Shown one piece after another: positions 52,862 to 63,100 of a stretch of 64,000 nt of DNA (position 1 is the stretch's first letter; each line of letters opens with the position of its first letter). This DNA comes from Sphingomonas lenta (GTDB lineage Bacteria > Pseudomonadota > Alphaproteobacteria > Sphingomonadales > Sphingomonadaceae). The translations under genes and the position numbers were made by a program. The DNA lies in contig NZ_NSLI01000005.1 of the NCBI RefSeq assembly GCF_002288825.1, positions 248,001 to 312,000 on the forward strand, written 5' to 3'. Under the pieces are notes generated by a model. That model worked only from the letters and a program-made list of their open reading frames with translations. It was not told the origin of the DNA and searched no databases.

Positions 52862-54672
52862 ATGGACCCGACGATGCACCTCGCCCCCCTGACCAAAACC
52901 GACGCCGCAGCCCCACCGATCACCGGCGCCGAGATCGTCGTGCGCGCTCTCCTCGACGCAGGCGTGGACACGGTGTTCGGCTATCCGGGCGGCGCGGTGC
53001 TGCCGATCTACGACGCGCTGTTCCACGAGCCGCGCCTGCGCCACGTGCTGGTCCGCCACGAGCAGGGCGCGACGCACGCGGCGGAGGGCTATGCCCGCTC
53101 GACGGGCAAGCCCGGCGTGGTGCTGGTGACGAGCGGGCCGGGTGCCACCAACGCGGTCACCGGCATCGTTGACGCGCTGATGGACTCGATCCCGATGGTG
53201 GTGCTGACGGGGCAGGTGCCCACGCACCTGATCGGCTCCGACGCGTTCCAGGAGTGCGACACGGTCGGTATCACGCGCTCCTGCACCAAGCACAACATGC
53301 TGGTGCGCCGCACCGAGGACCTCGCCCCCGCGCTGCACGAGGCGTTCCACATCGCCACCAGCGGCCGGCCGGGCCCGGTGCTCGTCGACATACCCAAGGA
53401 TGTGCAGTTCGGCCAAGCGAGCTACGCCGGGCCGAGCGCCGACCACGGCCGCCGCTACCGTCCGCGCGTCGAGCCCGACCGCGCCGCCATCATCCGCGCC
53501 GTCGAGCTGATCGCCGCCGCCGAACGCCCCGTCTTCTACACGGGCGGCGGCGTCATCAACGCCGGGCCGGACGCCGCGCAGGCGCTGACCGCTCTGGCCC
53601 GCGCCGTCGGCGCCCCCGTCACCTCCACGCTGATGGGCCTGGGCGCGTTTCCGGCGAGCGACCCGCAATGGCTCGGCATGCTCGGCATGCACGGGTCGTA
53701 CGAGGCGAACCACGCCATGCACGACTGCGACGTGATGGTGTGCGTCGGCGCGCGTTTCGACGACCGGGTGACGGGGCGCGTCGACGCCTTTTCACCCGGG
53801 TCCAAGAAGATCCACATCGACATCGACCCGAGCTCGATCGGCAAGATCGTGCCCGCGGAGATCGGCATCGTCGCCGACGCGGGGCGCGCGCTCCAGGCGA
53901 TGCTGGAGGTCTGGCGCGCGCGGCCGCGCTGCAACCAGGCGGCGCAGATCGCGGACTGGTGGAAGCGGATCGACGGCTGGCGCGCGCGGCGCTGCTTCAG
54001 CTACGCGCCGTCAGCCGACCGCATCAAACCGCAATACGCGATCGAGCGTCTGGAGGCGCTGACCCGCGGGCGCGACCGCTACATCACGACGGAGGTCGGC
54101 CAGCATCAGATGTGGGCGGCGCAGTTCCTCCGGTTCGACGAGCCTAACCGCTGGATGACCTCGGGCGGGCTCGGCACGATGGGCTACGGCCTCCCCGCCG
54201 CGATCGGCGTCCAGCTCGCGCATCCGGACGCGCTCGTCATCGACGTGGCCGGCGAGGCGTCGATCCAGATGTGCATCCAGGAGCTCTCGACAGCCGTGCA
54301 GTACCGCGCGCCCGTCAAGGTGATGATCCTCAACAACGAGTGGATGGGCATGGTCCGCCAATGGCAGCAGCTGCTCCACGGCGAGCGCTACGCCCACAGC
54401 TATTCGGAGAGCCTGCCCGACTTCGTCAAGCTCGCCGAGGCGTATGGCGCGACGGGCCTGCGCGTCGACCACCCGGACGCGCTCGACGCCGCCATCCGCG
54501 CGATGATCGACACGCCCGGCCCCGTGCTGCTCGACTGCCGCGTGGTGAAGGACGAGAACTGCTTCCCCATGATCCCGTCGGGCCGCGCGCACAACGACAT
54601 GCTCTTGGGCGACGTGGCGGCGGCGGAGGATATCGGCACGGTGATCGACGACGCCGGGCGGCGGCTCGTCTG

Positions 54673-54673
<1 letters not shown>
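52862..54673 (+). CDS. ilvB: Acetolactate synthase large subunit
   Basis: A 603-residue ThDP enzyme for the first common step of valine/isoleucine synthesis. Visible motifs are VFGYPGGAVLPIYDAL, RHEQGATHAAEGYARSTG (catalytic Glu), SGPGATNAVTGI, and the ThDP/Mg site DVAGEASIQMCIQEL to ILNNEWMGMVRQW. GEAS instead of GDAS seems usual in alphaproteobacteria. ATG 52862 is chosen, but ATG 52874 is also possible and no clear ribosome-binding site is seen. It lies behind the attenuator and overlaps ilvH by one base. Confidence 0.95.
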
Positions 54674-56239
<1,566 letters not shown>

Positions 56240-56263
56240 ACGGACACGGCACATCGCACCTAT

Positions 56264-56282
56264 CCTCCCCCGACGGGGGAGG
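56264..56282. repeat. Small palindrome related to the 2586 repeat
   Basis: CCTCCCCC and GGGGGAGG pair around GAC, followed by AACATG. It resembles half of the inverted repeat at 2586-2718. It lies in the ilvC-glnK gap and could also act as an ilvC terminator. Confidence 0.6.
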
Positions 56283-56435
56283 AACATGTGAACTTCGCCT
56301 CTCCCGCTATGCTGCCGTGCAGCATGATCGTGTTCGCGATTGCAAAAAGCTGATGTTCGCAGTCGCACAATGCACTTGACGGTATGATGACGGTTAAGAA
56401 ACATTCCAGTCGTCAAGAATGCCGGGAGTGCACGA

Positions 56436-56774
56436 ATGAAACTCGTCACGGCCTTCATACGACCGTTTAAGATAGACGAGGTGCGCGACGCGCTCACGGA
56501 GGTCGGCGTGTCCGGCCTGACCGTGACCGAGGTCCAGGGTATGGGCCGGCAGAAAGGTCAGCGCGAATTCTATCGCGGCGCCGAATACGCCAGCTCGCTC
56601 GTGCCCAAGACCAAGATCGAGGTCGTCTGCCCCGACGCGCTCGCCGCGCGCGTCGTGGAGGCGATCCAGGTCGCCGCGAACACGGGCGGCATCGGTGACG
56701 GCAAGATCTTCGTCGTGCCCGTCGAGCAGGCGATCCGCATCCGGACCGGGGAAACGGGCGACGCCGCCATCTAG
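56436..56774 (+). CDS. glnK: Nitrogen regulatory protein PII
   Basis: A 112-residue PII protein. It begins MKLVTAFIRPFKIDEVRDAL. The T-loop has REFYRGAEY with the uridylylation site Y51. VEAIQVAANTGGIGDGKIFV and the C-terminal IRIRTGETGDAAI complete the family signatures. Being 16 bases upstream of amtB, it is the GlnK type that blocks the ammonium channel when nitrogen is plentiful. Confidence 0.96.
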   Translation: MKLVTAFIRPFKIDEVRDALTEVGVSGLTVTEVQGMGRQKGQREFYRGAEYASSLVPKTKIEVVCPDALAARVVEAIQVAANTGGIGDGKIFVVPVEQAIRIRTGETGDAAI

Positions 56775-56790
56775 AGCAGAGGGGAACTCG

Positions 56791-58221
56791 ATGAAGCTGA
56801 GACTTGGCGCCGCCGCGCTATTGGCCACCTTGGCGGCTGGCGCCGCGTTCGCGCAGACGCCGGCCCCTCAACCCGTCCCCTCGCCGACGATCGACAAGGG
56901 CGACACTGCCTGGATGCTCGTCTCCTCGGCGCTGGTGCTGATGATGTCGGTGCCGGGCCTCGCGCTCTTCTATGGCGGGCTGGTCCGGACCAAGAACATG
57001 CTGTCGGTCCTGATGCAGGTCTTCGCGATCGTCAGCGTCGCCGCGCTCGTCTGGGTGAGCTGGGGCTACAGCCTCGCCTTCACCGAAGGGAGCGCGTTCG
57101 TCGGCGGCCTGTCCAAGGCGTTCCTGCGCGGCGTGGATGCGACGACGCAGGTCGCGACCTTCTCCAACGGGGCGTACCTGCCCGAGCTCGTCTATGTCTG
57201 CTTCCAGATGACGTTCGCCTGCATCACGCCCGCGCTGATCGTGGGCGCGTTCGCGGAGCGGGTGAAGTTCACGGGGCTGATGCTCTTCACCGTGCTCTGG
57301 CTGACGCTCGTCTATTTCCCGATCGCGCACATGGTCTGGTACTGGGACGGCCCGGACGCGATCGCCAACGCGGCGTTGGCGGGCGGCGACGCGCTCGCCA
57401 CCGCGTCGGGCCATGCGGGCTACATCTTCCAGCTCGGCGCGCTCGACTTCGCGGGCGGGACGGTGGTGCACATCAACGCCGGCGTCGCCGGGCTGGTCGG
57501 CGCGATCATGCTCGGCCGCCGCGTGGGCTACCCGCGCGAGCCGATGCCGCCGCACTCGCTCGTGATGACGATGATCGGCGCGTCGCTCCTCTGGATCGGC
57601 TGGTTCGGCTTCAACGCCGGCTCCAACCTCGAGGCGAACGGCGTCGCCGCGGTGGCCTTCATCAACACCTTCGTGGCGACGGCGGCGGCGGCGCTGTCCT
57701 GGATGCTCGTGGAGCAGGCGGTGCACGGCAAGCCGTCGATGCTCGGCGCGGTCACCGGCGCGGTCGCGGGGCTCGTCGCGGTGACGCCCGCCTCGGGCTT
57801 CGCGGGCCCGATGGGGTCGATCATCCTCGGCCTGATCGTCTCACCGATCTGCTACCTGTTCGTGGCCAGGCTCAAGCCGCGCTTCGGCTACGACGACTCG
57901 CTCGACGTGTTCGGCGTCCATTGCGTGGGCGGCATCGTCGGCGCGCTGGCGACGGGCATCCTGGTCGACCCGGCGCTGGGCGGGCAGGGGATCGCCGACT
58001 ACGCCGCGCAGCCCGGCACCGCCCAGTTCGCCTTTCCCGGTTACGCCACGCAGCTCTGGGCGCAGGCCCGCGCGGTGCTGCTGACCTTGGTCTGGTCGGG
58101 CGTCGTGTCCGCGATCCTCTACTTCGTCATCGACAAAATGGTGGGGCTGTGCGCCAGCGACGAGGCGCAACGCGAGGGGCTCGACCTCTCGGAGCATGGG
58201 GAGCGCGCCTACAATTTTTGA
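56791..58221 (+). CDS. amtB: Ammonium transporter
   Basis: A 476-residue protein. A cleavable signal peptide (MKLRLGAAALLATLAAGAAFA) precedes 11 transmembrane helices. Motifs are PGLALFYGGLVRTKNMLSV, FAERVKFTGLM, the His in GGTVVHINAGVAGLVG, WIGWFGFNAGSNLEANG, and DVFGVHCVGGIVGALATG with the second pore His. AGAGGGG is the ribosome-binding site. It is paired with glnK, which regulates it by direct binding. Confidence 0.96.
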   Translation: MKLRLGAAALLATLAAGAAFAQTPAPQPVPSPTIDKGDTAWMLVSSALVLMMSVPGLALFYGGLVRTKNMLSVLMQVFAIVSVAALVWVSWGYSLAFTEGSAFVGGLSKAFLRGVDATTQVATFSNGAYLPELVYVCFQMTFACITPALIVGAFAERVKFTGLMLFTVLWLTLVYFPIAHMVWYWDGPDAIANAALAGGDALATASGHAGYIFQLGALDFAGGTVVHINAGVAGLVGAIMLGRRVGYPREPMPPHSLVMTMIGASLLWIGWFGFNAGSNLEANGVAAVAFINTFVATAAAALSWMLVEQAVHGKPSMLGAVTGAVAGLVAVTPASGFAGPMGSIILGLIVSPICYLFVARLKPRFGYDDSLDVFGVHCVGGIVGALATGILVDPALGGQGIADYAAQPGTAQFAFPGYATQLWAQARAVLLTLVWSGVVSAILYFVIDKMVGLCASDEAQREGLDLSEHGERAYNF

Positions 58222-58394
58222 CGAGGTCCGCCTGCGCGAGACGACCTGGCCGGCGGGCGCGCCCGTCGGTCCCTTTCCCCCGCAGCACGGACCACCGCAC
58301 GATCGAATGGAAGGACCGCCGACCCGCCCGGCACGAGGAGGGTCCGGTCACCGCAGGCAGGACGTCGCCATCACCCGAACCCGAGGGGACAGAA

Positions 58395-59276
58395 ATGCGC
58401 ACGTCTTCGTTGATCACCGCCCTGCTGCTCGCCGCAGCGCCCGCTTATGCCCAGGACGCGGCGGCGCCGCCCGGTGCGACGCCGTCGCCCCCCGACGAGA
58501 CCGCGCCGCCGCCGGCGGTGACGATCACCGGCTCCGCGGCGCTGGTGTCCGACTACCGCTTCCGCGGCGTGTCGCAATCGGACGAGGAGCTGGCGCTCCA
58601 GGCCGGCGCGACGCTTGCCCACGAGAGCGGGCTCTACGCCGGCTTCTGGGGGTCGAACCTCAGCGGATGGGGCACGTTCGGCGGCGCCAATCTCGAGCTC
58701 GACCTGATCGCAGGCTACAAGTTCCAGCCGTCCCCGAACGTCACGCTCGACCTCGGCGTCACCTATTATATGTATCCCGGCGGCGCGGACGAGACCGACT
58801 TCTTCGAGCCCTATGTCAAGCTGTCCGGCACGCAGGGGCCGCTGACGCTGACCGCGGGCATCGCGTACGCCCCGCCGCAGCAGGCGCTCGGGCGCTACTA
58901 TTTCACGGGCGCGGACGCGGCCGCGGGCGTCTACAACGACGAGGGCGACAAGGAGGACAATCTGTACGTCTTCGGCGACGCGGTGGCCGGGCTCTCCGGC
59001 ACGCCGTTCACGCTGAAAGGGCACATCGGCTATTCGGAAGGCAATCGCGGCCTCGGCCCCAACGCCACCTCCGTCACGCCCACGGGTGAATATTGGGACT
59101 GGCTGCTGGGCGTGGACACCGTCTGGCGCAACCTGACCTTGGGCGTGGCCTATGTCGACACCGATATCTCGCGGAACGAGGCGGCGTACCTCCAGCCCAG
59201 CTTCTCCAAAGGGCAGGACGGCGCCGGTTCGATCGCCGACGCGACGGTGGTGGTCAGCCTGACCGCGGCGTTCTGA
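58395..59276 (+). CDS. TorF-family putative porin
   Basis: A 293-residue outer-membrane protein. It has a signal peptide (MRTSSLITALLLAAAPAYA), a Pro/Ala linker, and beta-strands with alternating pattern. The motifs SDYRFRGVSQSDEELALQ and LELDLIAGYKF are typical of the TorF (Gcw_chp, TIGR02001) family. It often accompanies glnK-amtB in alphaproteobacteria and probably helps nitrogen compounds cross the outer membrane; direct evidence is lacking. ATG 58395 follows GAGGGGACAG. Confidence 0.85.
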   Translation: MRTSSLITALLLAAAPAYAQDAAAPPGATPSPPDETAPPPAVTITGSAALVSDYRFRGVSQSDEELALQAGATLAHESGLYAGFWGSNLSGWGTFGGANLELDLIAGYKFQPSPNVTLDLGVTYYMYPGGADETDFFEPYVKLSGTQGPLTLTAGIAYAPPQQALGRYYFTGADAAAGVYNDEGDKEDNLYVFGDAVAGLSGTPFTLKGHIGYSEGNRGLGPNATSVTPTGEYWDWLLGVDTVWRNLTLGVAYVDTDISRNEAAYLQPSFSKGQDGAGSIADATVVVSLTAAF

Positions 59277-59285
59277 CGGAGCACG

Positions 59286-59390
59286 TCAGAAGCTGATCAC
59301 CACGCTGATCGTGTCCTGATATTGACCCGCGGGCGGCGTGGGCTGATCCGGGTCGATGCGCGCGACGTAGCGGTGGAGCTGCGACGGGCT
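59286..59390 (-). pseudogene. C-terminal remnant of a spore-coat-U-domain (fimbrial-type) protein
   Basis: On the minus strand the last 34 codons before a TGA read ...RYVARIDPDQPTPPAGQ followed by YQDTISVVISF. This matches the typical C-terminus of SCPU-domain (Csu-like pilus) proteins, which end in PAGxYxDTxxVxxxF. No start or N-terminal part lies upstream; homology stops around 59390-59420, where the LuxR-like fragment begins on the other strand. It is therefore interpreted as a remnant left by a deletion or rearrangement. Confidence 0.5.
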
Positions 59391-59437
59391 GGCACGCGCA
59401 TCGAGGCGCCACGACGGCCGTCGACGCCCCCGACGCC

Positions 59438-59704
59438 ATGGTGGCCGGCGGGACCTGCTTCCGCGCGGACGCGGAGAACGACGCGATGCTTCGCGACATG
59501 CGCGACCGGATCGAGAGCCTGTCCGCGGCGCAGCGCCGCGTCCTGTTCGCGCTGGCCGACGGACGGCTGAACAAGCAGATCGCGGGCGAGCTCGACATAA
59601 CGGAAGCGACGGTGAAAGCGCATCTGAGCGCCATCTTCCGCAAGCTGGGCGTGCTCAACCGCACCCAGGCGATCCTGGCGGTCCGGGACATGCTGGGGGC
59701 ATAG
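59438..59704 (+). pseudogene. LuxR/NarL-type response regulator fragment (HTH domain only)
   Basis: 88 codons encode VAGGTCFRADAEN, then a complete GerE/LuxR helix-turn-helix (LSAAQRRVLFALADGRLNKQ, ITEATVKAHLSAIFRKLGV, NRTQAILAVRDML). Response regulators of this class have a 120-residue receiver domain before it, but that is missing. The upstream frame lacks homology and runs into the spore-coat-U remnant. No ribosome-binding site precedes the ATG. It could still be expressed as a small stand-alone DNA-binding protein, though truncation is more likely. Confidence 0.55.
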
Positions 59705-60136
59705 ACGCCGAACCCGATATGTGAGGAGGCGTTCCATCCGCCGCCGTGCAGCTTGAGAGCGCCGATTTCCAGCGGTGGCGATGATTACGGGAAGGCAGGC
59801 GCGAGCGGCTTCCGATCCTTCGTATGGAAAGTTCTGCCCCGATAGACAGAGGACACGGCTGAAGCGCCTGCAGGCGCAACACTCCGGCGACCTTCGCAAG
59901 TAGTTCCGATCCTCGGTCGAATTCATCCAATACGCTCAAGACGAGCACAGGTATGAATGTCGGCATACGGAGCCGACGCGAACTCCGCAGAACGATCAAC
60001 CAACCGCAGTCAGCGTAAGACCGATCCGCTCGTCGTGGCTCGGATGCTTGCGTGCTGTCTTGACGCATCGGTCAAGCGACGCGAGCCGCCCCCACCGCCG
60101 AAGGAATACGGTCTCGACGATAAAAGGGGACCGTAG
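59705..60136. other. Intergenic region without recognised gene
   Basis: About 430 bases with somewhat lower GC than the surroundings. Open frames here are short and show no homology I recognise. The 3' part contains AAAAGGGGACC, the ribosome-binding site of the RTX gene, and presumably its promoter. Confidence 0.5.
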
Positions 60137-63100
60137 ATGCCGTTGACCAAGACGCAGCTCCAGAACTCGCTCAACGCCTTTTTCGACACGATCGCCACCA
60201 GCATCGCGAACGAGATCGGGAGCAAGGCGCTTCCCCTACTCGGCCCCGTGGGCTCGCTGCCGGGCGCGGACGCGGTGGGAGGCGCGTTCGAGGACCTGCG
60301 CGACCAGATCCTGGCGGCGATCGGGTCGCTCGACGAGGCGGCTCCCGACTTCGCCCAATCGGCGGCGGACGCGATCGACGCGCTGGCGCTGCCCGGCGTG
60401 GACGCGTTCGAGGACGGCGGCGACCTGCGGCTGTCGTTCACGCGCGACGTGACGGTCGAGACGGGCGACGCGGCGCTCGCCGAGGACGCCGCGCTCGGCT
60501 TTCTCGAACTCGAGGTGACGACGGGCGCGACCATCTCCGCGACGCTGGACGCCGACCTGCGCATCGCGGCCGACGGCTCGCTCAGCCTGGAGGAGCAGAC
60601 GGAGCCCGAGCTGGTGGTGAACGTCGAGGCCGACCTGTCCTTGACGGACGTCGAGGCCAAGCTCGGCGTGGTCACGGTCAAGCTCTCCGACGTCGACCCC
60701 ACGGCGCCCGAGCTGGACGTCGAGTTCGCGCTCGACATCGACAAGACGCCCGCCGGCGCGTTCGGCGTCGATCCCGCGCTCACCGCGGCGGCGCGGCTGG
60801 ACGTGCGGTTCGCGGGTGACGTCCTGGCGGGCATCCTTCCCGACATCGACGGCCGGCTCACGGTCGACTTCCCCGTGGACGGCGACGGCTTCGGCGCGCC
60901 GGCCGTGTCTGTGTCGGAAGTGACGCTCGACCTCTCCACCTATTTCGACATCATCGGCAACTCCGCGCTCAAGGTGGGCGACCTGTTCAACGCGGGCGCG
61001 CTGGGCACGATCGTGGACATCGCGGTCGCGCCCGTGCCCGTGCTCAACGACATCGCCCAGATCATCCCCGGCCTGAAGCACAAGTTCGACCAGGTGGGCG
61101 ACATCGACGGGACCGGCAACGGGATCGTCCAGCTCGGCGACCTGGCGGTGGGCATGTCCCCCGCCAGCAAGCAGTTCATCGGCCCCGTCTATCAGGTCCT
61201 CGCGATCATCGACGTGCTGCGCAAGGCGGCGGCGCTGGAAGGCCTGGGCAGCATCGAGATCGGCGGCGGCACGCGCGCGGCGGACGGGATGCTGATCCCC
61301 GACAACGATCCCGCGGCGATCCTGGCGGCGCTCAAGGGCAAGCTGGCCGCCATCTCCGACGACATCCTGCCGCCCGAGGTGAAGGCGTATCTGACCGATT
61401 TTGACGACGCGGCGGCGCTCGCGGCGCTCAGCGCGGCGACGGTGGGTCCGAGCAAGGGCTTCACCTTCGGCCTGCTCGAGAATCCGGCGGACGTGCTCAA
61501 GCTGCTGCTGACGAACGAGACGGTGGACCTGGTCGAGTTCGACATCCCGACGCTCGAGCTCGGCGCGGAGTTCAGCCAGTTCTTCCCCGTCCTCGGCCCG
61601 CTCGGCTTCGAACTGGGCGGCGACCTCCGCGCGCGGATCAACGCCGACGTGGGTTACGACAGCCGGGGGCTCGTCACGGGCAAGCTCGCCGACGGCTTCT
61701 ATTTCGCCACACCCGCCAATCCGACGCCGGATCCCGCGGTGCCCGATTACGAACCGGTGGGCCAGCTGAACACCAGCCTGTTCGGCGGCGCGGGCCTGGG
61801 CTTCGGCTTCGGCAGCGTGACGGTGCGCGCGAGCTTCGACTTCGGGCTCGCGGCGTATTTCGAGGATCAGGACGGCGACGGCAAGTTCCGCCCCGGCGAA
61901 GACGGGCTGGGCTGCATCTTCTCGCCCATCAGCGGGCAGGCGGGTGTATCCGTCTATCTCAACTTCAAGATCGGCTTCGGCCCGTTCAGCGTAAAGAAGA
62001 AGGTGCCGCTGGCCGAGCAGAAGATCGCCGACTTCGACATCTTCGAATGCCCGCCGCCGACGGTGACGCCGACGCCCGAAGCGCCGGGGCTGGCGACCGT
62101 CTCGGGGCCCGAGATCCTGCTCAACGTCGGCGACCGCGCGGCTTTGCGCAAGGTGCCCGACCGGGAGACGGGCGAGGCCAAGAACGTCGCCAACGTCGAC
62201 GACCCCGAGACGCCGGAGAACGAGAGCGCCAACGAGGGCTACGTCATCGCGCTCGCCCGCGACGTCACGAACGAGGGGGTGAACGGGTCGACCAGCACGC
62301 CCGTGCCCGGCAAGCTCGACATCGTGGCGTTCGGCGTGACGCAGCGCGTGGACGCGTCCGGCGTGATCCGGGCGAACTTCAAGGACGGCGCGGACCGGCT
62401 CGACATCCAGGGCGCGGTGGGCGTCCGCGCGGAGGTGAACGCGGGCAACGGCGAGGATTACCTGGCCGGCGGCGCGGGCGACGACGTGCTGAACGGCGAG
62501 GCGGGCGACGACGTGCTGCGCGGCGGCGACGGCGCGGACCGGCTTTCGGGCGGGACCGAGGACGACGAGCTGTCCGGCGGCAAGGGCGGCGACACGCTGG
62601 ACGGCGGCGCGGGTGTCGACACCGTCGACTACAGCCAGGCGAACCGGGACGTGGGGGTGGGTGTCACGATCATGCTGAACGCCGGGGAGTTCGCCGGATC
62701 GGGCGGCGAGGCGAACGGCGACGTCCTGCGCGACGTGGAGAACATCGTCGGCACCGACTTCCGCGACTGGATCGACGCGCGCAAGGTCGGCTTCAACACC
62801 TATCTGGAGGGCGGCGCGGGGAGCGACTGGCTGTTCGGCGGCGCGGGCCAGGACTTCCTCCAGGGGTCGGCGGGCACCGACTACATGGACGGTGGGGCGC
62901 TGGAGGACGCGACCACCTACATCTTCTCCTGGGCGGGCGTGGACATCGACATGCTGCGCTTCGCGCAGCTCGGCGGCGACGCGCAGGGCGACCGGCTCCT
63001 CAACCTGGAGGTGGTGCAGGCGACCGTGTTCGACGATCGCCTGTACGGGAACGGGCTCGACAACAAGTTCGACGCGGGATCGGGCGACGACGAGCTGGAC

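Noticed and set aside
54253..54300. GEAS instead of GDAS in the ThDP motif of acetolactate synthase, first read as a lost metal ligand
   Set aside because: Alphaproteobacterial acetolactate synthases commonly have GEAS here as I recall, and the rest of the motif through NN is intact.
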